Position numbers and translations under genes: made by a program. Positions 1 through 6,760 of a DNA stretch of 9,715 nucleotides are shown piece by piece. The notes beneath the pieces were generated by a model. That model searched no databases. It was not told the DNA's origin and was given only the letters and a program-made list of their open reading frames with translations. Source of the DNA: Methylacidiphilaceae bacterium UBA1321 (GTDB lineage Bacteria; Verrucomicrobiota; Verrucomicrobiia; Methylacidiphilales; UBA1321); NCBI GenBank assembly GCA_002306945.1, contig DBTH01000096.1, forward strand, positions 1-9,715, in the 5' to 3' direction. The stretch's first letter is position 1. Every line of letters starts with the position of its first letter.

Positions 1-34
1 GAGGTTTTGAATAGATACGGCTAAGGGGATCACG

Positions 35-69
35 AAAAAACGTGACGTTGCATCCAGTTACGCTCACGT
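35..69 (-). terminator. Intrinsic terminator of the oxidoreductase gene
   Basis: Read on the minus strand, ACGTGA (69-64), a one-base bulge and CGT (62-60) pair with ACG (48-46) and TCACGT (45-40), closing an 11-nt loop, and the stem runs straight into six T residues (40-35). The stop codon of the oxidoreductase (66-64) lies in the 5' arm. A competing 5-bp hairpin (30-34 with 41-45) uses the same central arm. The stem-plus-T-run layout is seen directly; termination itself is inferred. Confidence 0.6.
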
Positions 70-1263
70 CGGAATCGGACATCCTCTATCCGGGAAAACA
101 GCGGATGTCCTCACCGACCAGGGCAACCCCTGGTCAGCGGGATGCGCTCCGGTGGCAAGGCTCTGGCACACCACTTCGGACAACCCGCGCACGGCATAAT
201 TGCGATCTTGTCCGATCCGAATTTCCTCGATCCATTCCGGTGAAATGGAATGAATCCCGCCGGAGGAACGAAACATCGTTTCCGTCATCAGGAGATAACC
301 CCGCGTATCTTCAAGGGAAGTCATGCGGGTCTCTCGTCCACAGACAAAAGCAAGAAAGCTTTCATACGAGCGATCCATGGCCGAATCCACATCGACCGGA
401 TAATCGAATGTCCCCCACGGACTGTCGAGCAACCGTCCATCCTGTGAAAGATGCGCCCAACCGCGAGTACCGTCGATTTTCAGTTCGAACGGATGCGGCT
501 CGCGGGTCGAATGTGTCAGCGCGGCGGAAAAGGCCACGCCGTTTTCGAAGTCGGCCGAAAGAAACGCCGTGTCATAACTTTCAATCGGCCGTGCCCGGTA
601 AAGATCGGCACGCACCGTCCGCGGCAACGCAAACGCCGTCGCGCTCCCACTGGCCAGTTTACAGGCCGAGTGAATCAGGTGCGAAAGCGCGTTGGTGGCC
701 GGGCCATCGAATACCGGACGGCCCTGGAATTTCATCTTTCCGGCCCAGCCTGCCCGCTGGTAGTAGGAATCGGGCCGCGGCCAGCCTCCGCCCACGCGGA
801 TCGATTCGAGTTCGCCAAAACGTCCCTCCTGCTGCCATTTCCCGAGCTGGAGCATCCATAGGGAAACGATCTGTTGGAAGCCGACAAAAAAACGGCGGTG
901 AACGTCAGCGGCAATTAATTGCTCCAGTTGATCCAACGTCGGTACGGGCGGTTTTTCCAGATACACCGGCAGATCGCGTTTCAGACATTCGAGGGCGATC
1001 TCGCAATGATACGGAATCGGAGCGGCAATCACGATGGCATCCAGCCCGTCTTCGTCGGCCAGCATCCCGGCAAGTCCGGAATAAATCCGCACCTGCTCTT
1101 TTTCCAGACTCTGCCTCAATCCGGACTGCCGTTCCACCGTCGGATCGGCCACCGCCACCAGTCGCGCATCGCCACGCGATTGGAGTCGTCCGAGCGCCCG
1201 ACGATGAACTTCGCCGTATCCACCCGCTCCGACCAGACCGATACGAATAGCCGCTTCTTTCAT
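64..1263 (-). CDS. Gfo/Idh/MocA family NAD(P)-dependent oxidoreductase
   Basis: This 399-residue protein is a probable cytoplasmic dehydrogenase acting on a sugar, inositol-like or related hydroxyl compound; the substrate cannot be read from the sequence. The N-terminus is a Rossmann fold with the dinucleotide-binding motif GAGGYG (residues 12-17), a strand ending in VAVAD (36-40) that would contact the ribose, and the family signature EKPP (103-106), whose lysine is the usual catalytic residue. The C-terminal alpha/beta domain carries FDGPATNALSHLIH (185-198), where the aspartate and histidines sit at the positions expected for substrate binding. Length fits the family. The ATG at 1263 is preceded by a modest G-rich site (GGCGGGG) and starts just before the Rossmann strand. 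It is followed by its own terminator and separated from the upstream surface-protein gene by a terminator, so it is probably transcribed alone. Family is firm, function is not. Confidence 0.88.
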   Translation of the reverse strand: MKEAAIRIGLVGAGGYGEVHRRALGRLQSRGDARLVAVADPTVERQSGLRQSLEKEQVRIYSGLAGMLADEDGLDAIVIAAPIPYHCEIALECLKRDLPVYLEKPPVPTLDQLEQLIAADVHRRFFVGFQQIVSLWMLQLGKWQQEGRFGELESIRVGGGWPRPDSYYQRAGWAGKMKFQGRPVFDGPATNALSHLIHSACKLASGSATAFALPRTVRADLYRARPIESYDTAFLSADFENGVAFSAALTHSTREPHPFELKIDGTRGWAHLSQDGRLLDSPWGTFDYPVDVDSAMDRSYESFLAFVCGRETRMTSLEDTRGYLLMTETMFRSSGGIHSISPEWIEEIRIGQDRNYAVRGLSEVVCQSLATGAHPADQGLPWSVRTSAVFPDRGCPIPT

Positions 1264-1314
1264 GTTTCTACCCCGCCTATTTCATCCCAACCTGGCGAAG
1301 CCAGAGCCAAAATG

Positions 1315-1419
1315 CTTTTAGACGAAATTAACGGAATTTGAAAAACCGATTTACGAAAGGCTTTTTGTAAATCATAACTTCGAAAATTCCAGCTAAAATT
1401 TCTTTAATTTCGTCAAAGG
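1315..1419. repeat. Nested concentric inverted repeats in the intergenic spacer
   Basis: Three pairs of arms are arranged one inside another: GACGAAATTA (1321-1330) with TAATTTCGTC (1405-1414), both perfect over 10 bp; GGAATTT (1333-1339) with AAATTCC (1384-1390), perfect over 7 bp; and an inner 11-bp hairpin (1348-1358 with 1363-1373, one G-T pair). Weak pairing may continue outwards (CTTT near 1315 with AAAG at 1416). The inner hairpin is explained as a terminator; the two outer pairs are not. The region lies between two minus-strand genes and could form a folded RNA of about 100 nt in the 3' trailer of the first gene or the leader of the second. Confidence 0.55.
1341..1373 (-). terminator. 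Intrinsic terminator downstream of the surface-protein gene
   Basis: On the minus strand an 11-bp stem (1373-1363 with 1358-1348, one wobble pair) closes a four-base loop and is followed by GG and then five T residues (1345-1341). It lies about 125 nt beyond the stop codon of the PEP-CTERM gene and before the oxidoreductase start. The stem is AT-rich, so strength is uncertain. There is no T-run on the plus-strand side, which supports minus-strand use. Confidence 0.55.
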
Positions 1420-1497
1420 TCTTATGTCTTTGCCTGAGAATTATCGTCGAAAACATGTTCGGCGTTTGTAAGAGAAGTACTGAAATAGACGGGCAGG

Positions 1498-3702
1498 TTA
1501 CATTGACAGACGGCGCTTGCGGCTTCCCAGCCAGAGCAACATCATGCCGCCCCCCAAAACCATGGCCCAGGTCGAAGGCTCGGGAATCACGGTGACTTGA
1601 AGCGTATTGCCCACAATATCGACTTCGTATCCCGAGGTGATCGAGTCAAAGCTACCGGTGATCCCGCCGCTAGCCGTCAGGAGGGTAAAGGTATCGCCGA
1701 TATTCGGCTTATATCCATTCAACAGGGAAATGGTCAGATTACCATCGAGCATCGCCGTACCGTTGGCCACAACCACGGAGTCGTACGAGGCAAGACTGGC
1801 CAGTTCGATGTCGAGGAAACTGCCTTCCTGAAAGATCAAGTTTGTCGCATTAGCTGTCTGTCCCAAAGTGAGAAAATCCACTTGATAGCCGCCCGCGAGA
1901 TCTCCCGGAGCCAGATGACCGCCGCTGTTGATCGTGATCGCACCGTTGGTACCGCTGGAACCGCCCACATTCAACTGCGAGGCCGTCGATCCGAGATAGA
2001 CCACGCCCGAACCGGCCAAACCGCCGATCTGTTCCTTCTTCCCCGCAGCCACGTAATATTTACCCGCCGACTGCACGCGCACAACGCTGGCATCGGGTAT
2101 GGCACTGTTGATCTGGGAGGAAAGGACGCCCTCGGCCACCACTGTGTCTCCGGTATAGGTATTGGCACCGGAAAGCTGCAACTCACCCGCGCCGTATTTG
2201 GTCAGCCCCTTGTTACCGGTATTGGTGATGTTGCTTGAGATACCGAAAACCGAAGCGGCGCTGCTGTAACCGGACACGCCGATGACCGCCTCGCGCCCGC
2301 CGAAGTTCAAGGTACCCACCGAAATGCCGTTAGTGCCGCCACTGCCTGCCGTATTGGCCGAGGCATAAAGTGCGCCGCTGCTGATGGTCAACGTTGCTGT
2401 AGCCCCGCTGACGATCCTGGCCACCGGAGACGATCCTGTGTTCGTGAAAACCAGCGAATTGATCGTCCTGTCCGACGAGAGCGCCTCGCTCGCGCTCAGG
2501 TAGATGTTATCGTTGACGCTGGTCGAAGCGGCCAGCGACTGGATGTATTCGGAAACCGTCAGGGTGCGGAAACCGTTGGTCGCATCGTAGGTGACAAAAC
2601 CGTAGGCCGAACGGTCGAACTTGCTCGTCGTCGCACCAACCGCCCACGGCAAAATGCTGATGGTCGTTGTTCCCGCCGCGCCGCCGCCACCGACCAATTG
2701 AGCAATGACCGAAGCCGAGTCGGTCACCTTGATCGAACTGCTGGCTCCGCCCGCGCCCAAAGTGGCATCCGCCGTCAAACGCAACACCGCGTTGTTTTGC
2801 CGCACGAGGGATGCCATTTCGATGCCCGCGGTGTTGGCCGCTCCGTTGCGAGTGACGGTCAATTGATTCGAACCACTCTCCAGCGTCAACGTGCCCACCG
2901 TCTGGATGTTCGAGCCGCCCGAATAATTGTTCATGGAAAAGTTACCGTTATTGAGCGTGATCTTGGCCGAAGTGCTGATGCGGCTCGCATTCGCGCCTGC
3001 CGTGGAATTATCGATAGCCAGCTTGGCGAGTTCCTCACCGCTATAGGAAAAAGCCCCGCCGTTGTTGCGCGAAGCGATACGGAATTCCGATGTATTCAAA
3101 ACGCTGCCGGTCACCAACACCGAGCCATAATTGACAATGGTCGCCCCGGTATAAGTATCGACGCCCGCCAATTGAAGAATGCCCGCTCCGTTCTTTGTGA
3201 TGCCGCCGTTACTGACCTGATTGAGCAACGCCAGCGTATCGCTGCTGTAGCCGGTGCCGTAAACCGTAAAACTGCGATTGGTTCCGCCCAGATCGATGTT
3301 GAGATTCTGATTGGCCGTCGTGCTGCCAATGGTCGCTTTGACAAAGCTGGCTGCATTCATCACCACATCGCCATTGAGCGTCAACGTCTGCGCGCCGCCG
3401 TTGGCCCGCAAAGTCCACGTATAATTTCCCGTGTAGTTAATCTGCAGTCCATTGAGCGAAAGCGCCGTTGCCGTCGTCAAAGTCTGGTTTCCCGTGAGCG
3501 TCAGACCACTGGAAAAATTGCCATTGGCCGTCCCATTGACCCAATTATTCGCATCGTTGAAATTGTACGTTCCAGAGGCGGTCTGATTCCACCCATCCGT
3601 GACCGCCGCCCCGAGTGGATGCAGACCCATGATGAGACTCGTGACAAATAGAGCCCGCGACGTGCGCAGCAGGAACCGTGGAAGAATTAATTGGGGTTTC
3701 AT
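1498..3702 (-). CDS. Secreted beta-strand-repeat protein with PEP-CTERM sorting signal
   Basis: The 734-residue product is an exported surface or matrix protein of unknown specific function. Residues 1-33 form a signal peptide: basic start, hydrophobic core (ALFVTSLIMGLHPL) and a likely cleavage site after LGAA. The body is Gly/Ser/Thr/Asn-rich and appears to lack cysteine, as expected of a beta-helix. Two autotransporter-associated beta-strand repeats are visible (about 166-197, GGITKNGAGILQLAG; about 498-528, KGLTKYGAGELQLSG), each ending in TYTG. A segment around 350-425 (LPWAVGA, FVTY, SEYIQSL) resembles the middle of similar verrucomicrobial proteins. The end is a textbook PEP-CTERM tripartite signal: IPEPSTWA (706-713), a hydrophobic span, then SRKRR (727-731). 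Known PEP-CTERM proteins are handled by exosortase; none is encoded here. There is no classical outer-membrane translocator barrel despite the repeat's name. No Shine-Dalgarno is evident before the ATG at 3702, but the signal peptide fixes the start. Confidence 0.88.
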   Translation of the reverse strand: MKPQLILPRFLLRTSRALFVTSLIMGLHPLGAAVTDGWNQTASGTYNFNDANNWVNGTANGNFSSGLTLTGNQTLTTATALSLNGLQINYTGNYTWTLRANGGAQTLTLNGDVVMNAASFVKATIGSTTANQNLNIDLGGTNRSFTVYGTGYSSDTLALLNQVSNGGITKNGAGILQLAGVDTYTGATIVNYGSVLVTGSVLNTSEFRIASRNNGGAFSYSGEELAKLAIDNSTAGANASRISTSAKITLNNGNFSMNNYSGGSNIQTVGTLTLESGSNQLTVTRNGAANTAGIEMASLVRQNNAVLRLTADATLGAGGASSSIKVTDSASVIAQLVGGGGAAGTTTISILPWAVGATTSKFDRSAYGFVTYDATNGFRTLTVSEYIQSLAASTSVNDNIYLSASEALSSDRTINSLVFTNTGSSPVARIVSGATATLTISSGALYASANTAGSGGTNGISVGTLNFGGREAVIGVSGYSSAASVFGISSNITNTGNKGLTKYGAGELQLSGANTYTGDTVVAEGVLSSQINSAIPDASVVRVQSAGKYYVAAGKKEQIGGLAGSGVVYLGSTASQLNVGGSSGTNGAITINSGGHLAPGDLAGGYQVDFLTLGQTANATNLIFQEGSFLDIELASLASYDSVVVANGTAMLDGNLTISLLNGYKPNIGDTFTLLTASGGITGSFDSITSGYEVDIVGNTLQVTVIPEPSTWAMVLGGGMMLLWLGSRKRRLSM

Positions 3703-3960
3703 AGCTGAATTGGTGGTTGATTGAGAGAAAAGTAACTTATCTCTTTATTGATTACAAGCAATTTATATTTATCGCAAAGTTTACACCATTTGAATTCGAT
3801 AAATCTTCCAGCCAGTTATACTCATATTATATTTATTATAAATAAATTACAAAAACATAGCCACTCTAAAATTAGTGCAAACTCGAATTGATTTTGACTC
3901 TTTTTAATCTCTCCATTTTTTGAGTATAAGCAAGTTTACTACGGCATTACAAATGCAACT
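3703..3960 (-). promoter_or_regulatory. AT-rich upstream region with a candidate promoter for the surface-protein gene
   Basis: This spacer is much richer in A and T than the flanking coding sequence and contains no credible gene. On the minus strand a perfect TATAAT box lies at 3831-3826, with TTGTAA at 3852-3847 upstream; the 15-bp gap is short for a housekeeping promoter, so the exact boxes are uncertain. Use of this box would give a leader of roughly 120 nt, which contains the inverted repeat at 3768-3803. Confidence 0.3.
3768..3803. repeat. Operator-like inverted repeat in the surface-protein leader
   Basis: TTTATCG (3768-3774) and CGATAAA (3797-3803) are perfect inverted copies separated by 22 bp; CAAA and TTTG extend the pairing inward with a four-base offset. 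It lies between the candidate promoter and the ATG of the PEP-CTERM gene. It could be a regulator site or an mRNA hairpin; chance occurrence in AT-rich DNA is possible. Confidence 0.3.
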
Positions 3961-4158
3961 TCCCGTTAAATAGGTGTGCAGATGGCAGAAGCGGAGCAGA
4001 GACCAGCCCATTTTTCCCGACAAGAACAGGGCCGTAGCTAACCCGGTTATTTATCAGGGAATGGAGAAATGGCACAGAGATTCGAGTGAAAATCAAGGTG
4101 CGAAGAGGGCACCTATTGCAACGCGATCTATCACCGGAACGCTATCGCCATGACATCG
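3961..4158. other. Gene-free spacer
   Basis: Together with the AT-rich region before it and the mobile element after it, this belongs to a stretch of about 730 bases (3703-4433) without a convincing gene. Base composition returns to that of the rest of the window. Only a weak terminator-like hairpin (4088-4113) and an unconvincing 19-codon frame (3982-4041) were seen. There is no tRNA-like fold. Confidence 0.5.
4088..4113 (-). terminator. Weak terminator-like hairpin, displaced from its gene
   Basis: Minus-strand GGTGC (4113-4109) pairs with GCACC (4101-4097) around a seven-base loop, followed by TTGATTTTC. It would lie about 50 nt after the stop codon of the REC-TPR gene if the 265-bp element and one target copy were removed, a natural position for that gene's terminator. 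The stem is short and the T-run interrupted. Confidence 0.35.
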
Positions 4159-4164
4159 AGTACT
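4159..4164. repeat. Left target-site copy AGTACT
   Basis: AGTACT abuts the left end of the 265-bp element and recurs at its right end (4430-4435). Because AGTACT is its own reverse complement, it can be read either as a 6-bp target duplication or as an extension of the terminal inverted repeat to 26 bp. A preceding G makes the direct repeat GAGTACT seven bases long. Confidence 0.55.
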
Positions 4165-4184
4165 CTGTAACAATATAAATGTCG
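4165..4184. repeat. Left terminal inverted repeat of the MITE-like element
   Basis: These 20 bp are an exact reverse complement of 4410-4429. The outer end begins CTGTAACA, and the following bases also resemble the other end after a one-base shift. Confidence 0.8.
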
Positions 4185-4409
4185 CTAAATCCATGAGCTC
4201 TTTTGGGCAGGAACAAGACGCGAGCGGGGAGCGTATATGAAATATATCCGTAACGAGTCGAGCAACGCAGTGCCTGCCCCAATGAGCCATGGCCCTTCGG
4301 GTTGCGGCCAAAATCAGCCCATACTTTGTCGCGGGCTTGGTCGAGGATCGCTGCGGATACACTCCCGCACCCGCTTCGTGTCTGACCTGATTTTGGTCTC
4401 GCAAATTTA

Positions 4410-4429
4410 CGACATTTATATTGTTACAG
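4410..4429. repeat. Right terminal inverted repeat of the MITE-like element
   Basis: These 20 bp are an exact reverse complement of 4165-4184. They end in TGTTACAG and are followed directly by the second AGTACT copy. Confidence 0.8.
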
Positions 4430-4435
4430 AGTACT
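4430..4435. repeat. Right target-site copy AGTACT, overlapping a stop codon
   Basis: This is the second AGTACT copy. Bases 4434-4435 are also part of the TAG stop (minus strand, 4436-4434) of the REC-TPR response regulator. If it is a target duplication, the stop codon was present before insertion and was kept intact. Confidence 0.55.
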
Positions 4436-5129
4436 AGGAAAACAACAAATCGTAGTTGCCCCGGTCGTTGTCGTTGTTTTTCCTGGAGGAAGGAACGCCA
4501 AGGGCTTCAAGCCGTTTCAGGTTTTCAATGGCCGGTGAATAGGCGGCGTCAAAAACGAGAGCAGCCGAATACCGGGATCGGGCCAGAATCAAATCGCCTT
4601 CCATTTCCGCAAGCAGTCCCAGGAGGTTGTGAAATTCCGGTTTTGTGCAATCGAACATTTCGTAGAGTTTTCGCTTCGCCTCCGAAAAACGCCGCTCGTT
4701 GATCAGCTTCTTCGCCAGCTGTATCTTTTGATCGACACTGAGATCCGATTCGTTCCCATCGGGAATTCGATGCCTGGCCAATACCTCGGCCACAGCCTTG
4801 CGCAGTTGATCGGGTTTGACCGGCTTTTCCAGGACGTCAATCGCCCCCAGCTTCATCGCCTGAACCGCGTTGTGAACGGTTCCGTAGGCTGTGATCAGAA
4901 TGGCCGGAGTATTGTCGTTACGGGCGCGTAATTGAGACAGGAATTCCAGGCCGTTCATGCCGGGCATACAAAAGTCGAGCAGGATCAAATTCGTCTTTCG
5001 CTTTGCCAAAATCCCAAGGGCCTCCCGCCCGCCGGAAGCTTCCAGGATTTCCAGCTCGCCAGTTTCCAGGGCGATTCGAAAGCTCAGCCGGATGGCCTCT
5101 TCATCGTCGACAATCAGGAGAGAGTTCAT
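4434..5129 (-). CDS. Response regulator with receiver domain and TPR-like C-terminus
   Basis: This 231-residue cytoplasmic protein begins with a full receiver domain (about 1-120). The acidic pocket is D8/D9, the phosphoacceptor is D52 in LILLDFCMPGMNG, and the switch and conserved residues are T80 (ILITAY) and K102 (EKPVKP). After a short linker, residues about 131-207 are helical with TPR spacing: AKKLINERRFSEAKRKLYEM, then FHNLLGLLAEMEGDLILARSRY and a following ALVFDAAYSPA. No helix-turn-helix or enzymatic output domain is present, so it probably acts by protein-protein contact, for example as an adaptor or phosphate sink. It is divergent from the AlgB-type regulator, sharing a 171-bp intergenic region, which suggests a common signalling system. 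A purine-rich AAAGAGAGA precedes the ATG. The partner kinase is not identified; the KinB-type kinase nearby is a candidate. Confidence 0.82.
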   Translation of the reverse strand: MNSLLIVDDEEAIRLSFRIALETGELEILEASGGREALGILAKRKTNLILLDFCMPGMNGLEFLSQLRARNDNTPAILITAYGTVHNAVQAMKLGAIDVLEKPVKPDQLRKAVAEVLARHRIPDGNESDLSVDQKIQLAKKLINERRFSEAKRKLYEMFDCTKPEFHNLLGLLAEMEGDLILARSRYSAALVFDAAYSPAIENLKRLEALGVPSSRKNNDNDRGNYDLLFS

Positions 5130-5236
5130 AAGTCTCTCTTTCTTTAGCTATCCACATGCCGTTTACAGACCCTATCCGAAGTACGCCGCGAACAATGGCT
5201 TGTAATAGGTCGGGGAAAATTCACGCGCCAAAGTCC

Positions 5237-5262
5237 GGTCAAATTAACCGATGTCGTTGACC
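5237..5262. promoter_or_regulatory. Operator-like inverted repeat GGTCAA-N14-TTGACC in the divergent region
   Basis: Perfect 6-bp arms (5237-5242 and 5257-5262) are spaced 20 bp centre to centre, about two helical turns, as expected for a dimeric regulator. It lies in the shared upstream region of the REC-TPR gene and the AlgB-type gene, 38 bp before the latter's ATG. No convincing sigma-54 or sigma-70 boxes could be placed beside it. The binding protein is unknown. Confidence 0.4.
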
Positions 5263-5288
5263 ACGCGGGGGATTTTACCCGTTCCAAA

Positions 5289-5294
5289 AAGGTG
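5289..5294 (+). promoter_or_regulatory. Shine-Dalgarno site fixing the start of the AlgB-type regulator
   Basis: AAGGTG lies six bases before the ATG at 5301. It favours that codon over the in-frame GTG at 5292, which overlaps this site, and over the ATG at 5334, which begins right at the receiver core but has no such site. Confidence 0.5.
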
Positions 5295-5300
5295 AATTGC

Positions 5301-6662
5301 ATGGAAGAACACAAACACCTATTTTCGTTTCCGATGAACATTCTCATCATCGATGACGATGTCGATATCCGCCAGACTCTGAGCATGGCGCTACACGCCT
5401 CCGGTCATAAAACAGAGGTCGCCGCCAATGCCGACGGTGCCCTGAAGAAAGTGCAGGAGCAACCGTTCGATGCCGCCTTTCTCGATATTCGCCTGGGAAT
5501 GCGCAGCGGTCTCGATTTGCTTCCCGAGTTGTTGAAAGCCGAGCCAAAGCTGGCTGTCATTATGATGACAGCCTATTCCTCCATCGAAACCGCCGTCACG
5601 GCCATCCAGCGCGGCGCATTCAATTATCTATCGAAGCCATTCAAGCCCGCCCAAATCACCCAGGTGCTCGACGCCATTGCGCGCACTCGCAAGTTGGAGA
5701 ACCGCATCTCGGAACTTGAAAATCAGATCGAAGCCCAACCTTATGATTTTTCCAGTCAAAACAAGGTCATGCTCGACATTTTCGCACTGGCCCAAAAAAG
5801 CGCCCCCAGCAACGCCAGCATCCTGATCCTCGGGGAAAGTGGCACCGGGAAAAGTGTCGTTGCCAAATATATCCACCAACAGAGCACGCGAAAGGCCGAG
5901 CCCTTTGTCACCGTGAGCTGCCCCAGCCTCTCGCGGGAATTGTTCGAGAGCGAACTCTTCGGCCACGTCAAAGGCTCCTTCACCGGCGCCGTGGCCAACA
6001 CCTGGGGCAAGGTGGCCGCTGCCGAACACGGGACTCTTTTCCTCGACGAGATCGGAGAATTGCCACTTGAGATTCAGCCGAAATTACTCCGCCTGCTCCA
6101 GGAGCGGGAATACGAACGCGTCGGGGAATCCAAGGTTCAGCATGCCGATGTGCGCGTCGTCGCGGCGACAAACCGCAACTTGAAGGAAGCCGTGGCCAAG
6201 GGAACTTTCCGCGAGGATTTGCTCTATCGCCTCGATGTCATCTCCCTTTCCATCCCTCCCCTTCGGGAACGACCCGAGGACATTCTCCCTCTGGCGCAGC
6301 AACACCTGACATTTCTGGCCGCGCAAATGGGCAAGACCGTCACCACATTCAGCCCGGAGGCCGCCCAGGCCATGGTGCGTTATCCGTGGCCAGGCAATAT
6401 CCGCGAACTACGCAATGTCGTCGAACGCGCGCTGATTCTCTCCTCCGGCCCGTCCATCGAACCGGCAGATCTGCCCGGTTCGCTCAGCGAGGTCACATCG
6501 ACCGCCCCTGCTCTCGGCGGGGAATTTTCCATTGAACAAATCGAGGCCGAACATATTCGCAAAGTTCTCCAGCGCAGCAAAAGCGTGCAGCAAGCCGCCA
6601 CGACTTTGAAGATCGATCCCACCACTCTGTTGCGCAAACGCAAGACACTGGATTTGCACTAA
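5301..6662 (+). CDS. Sigma-54-dependent response regulator, AlgB/NtrC type
   Basis: The 453-residue product is a phosphorylation-controlled activator of sigma-54 RNA polymerase. The receiver domain (about 12-125) has the acidic cluster D18-D20, phosphoacceptor D62 (AAFLDIRLG, the AlgB-like form rather than DxxMP), T90 and K112. A predicted coiled-coil linker (KLENRISELENQIEAQ) leads to the AAA+ domain (about 150-385): Walker A GESGTGKS (178-185), sigma-54-contact loop GSFTGA (225-230), Walker B GTLFLDEIGE (244-253) and FREDLLYRLDV with the arginine-finger region. The C-terminus (about 411-453) is a Fis-type helix-turn-helix ending IDPTTLLRKRK, very close to AlgB as I recall it. The loop has serine where the family normally has alanine. 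A kinase gene follows after 169 bp and kdp genes after that, so sensor, phosphate relay and target may all be here. Family is firm; regulation of kdp is inferred. Confidence 0.93.
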   Translation: MEEHKHLFSFPMNILIIDDDVDIRQTLSMALHASGHKTEVAANADGALKKVQEQPFDAAFLDIRLGMRSGLDLLPELLKAEPKLAVIMMTAYSSIETAVTAIQRGAFNYLSKPFKPAQITQVLDAIARTRKLENRISELENQIEAQPYDFSSQNKVMLDIFALAQKSAPSNASILILGESGTGKSVVAKYIHQQSTRKAEPFVTVSCPSLSRELFESELFGHVKGSFTGAVANTWGKVAAAEHGTLFLDEIGELPLEIQPKLLRLLQEREYERVGESKVQHADVRVVAATNRNLKEAVAKGTFREDLLYRLDVISLSIPPLRERPEDILPLAQQHLTFLAAQMGKTVTTFSPEAAQAMVRYPWPGNIRELRNVVERALILSSGPSIEPADLPGSLSEVTSTAPALGGEFSIEQIEAEHIRKVLQRSKSVQQAATTLKIDPTTLLRKRKTLDLH

Positions 6663-6665
6663 TTC

Positions 6666-6691
6666 CCGTGATCGCGTCACGGCGGCCTTTT
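6666..6691 (+). terminator. Possible weak intrinsic terminator after the AlgB-type gene
   Basis: CCGTGA (6666-6671) and TCACGG (6677-6682) form a perfect 6-bp stem around TCGCG, with four T residues at 6688-6691 after a five-base gap. It lies just beyond the stop codon. The gap and the short T-run make termination partial at best. If active, the kinase-kdp genes would need their own promoter within 6692-6831. Confidence 0.35.
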
Positions 6692-6760
6692 GCAGTTATT
6701 ATACCCGCTCCGGCAATACGAAACGGGCAACATCCCCGAAAATCTCCCTGGGAAACCGCC

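Larger units (their letters stand above)
4165..4429. mobile_element. MITE-like non-autonomous element with 20-bp terminal inverted repeats
   Basis: The ends are perfect 20-bp inverted copies: CTGTAACAATATAAATGTCG at 4165-4184 and its reverse complement at 4410-4429. Similarity continues inward with a one-base offset (CTAAAT against TAAAT, read from each end). Both ends are flanked by AGTACT. At 265 bp it is far too small for a transposase, and no reading frame inside looks like one; a 103-codon minus frame crosses the element's left boundary and is not considered real. This is the architecture of a miniature inverted-repeat transposable element moved by a transposase encoded elsewhere; the parent family cannot be named. 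It inserted immediately downstream of the REC-TPR gene, the right AGTACT copy supplying two bases of that gene's stop codon, so the coding sequence was not damaged. Confidence 0.75.

Noticed and set aside
42..1250. 402-codon open frame on the plus strand opposite the oxidoreductase
   Set aside because: The minus-strand protein has clear family motifs. The antisense product is Arg/Pro/Ser-rich with no recognisable domain, typical of a shadow frame in GC-biased codons.
2698..3651. 317-codon plus-strand frame opposite the surface-protein gene
   Set aside because: Arg/Ile-rich product without domains, fully antisense to a protein with a signal peptide, repeats and a PEP-CTERM signal.
3982..4041. 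19-codon frame after AGGTG in the gene-free spacer
   Set aside because: The upstream site is plausible, but the peptide (MAEAEQRPAHFSRQEQGRS) has no hydrophobic span or known pattern, and so short a frame is expected by chance.
4071..4085. TGGCACAGAGATTCG as a sigma-54 promoter
   Set aside because: The -24 half is perfect but the -12 GC is not at the required spacing, and no plus-strand gene follows closely.
4060..4100. tRNA-like GATTCGAGT (resembling a T-loop)
   Set aside because: No acceptor stem, anticodon arm or CCA-side pairing could be built around it.
4093..4404. 103-codon minus-strand frame covering most of the mobile element
   Set aside because: It crosses the element's left boundary into unique sequence, starts inside the element, and shows no transposase motif or ribosome-binding site.
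5292..5300. GTG at 5292 as the start of the AlgB-type regulator
   Set aside because: It overlaps the Shine-Dalgarno that serves the ATG at 5301 and adds only three residues outside the receiver domain.
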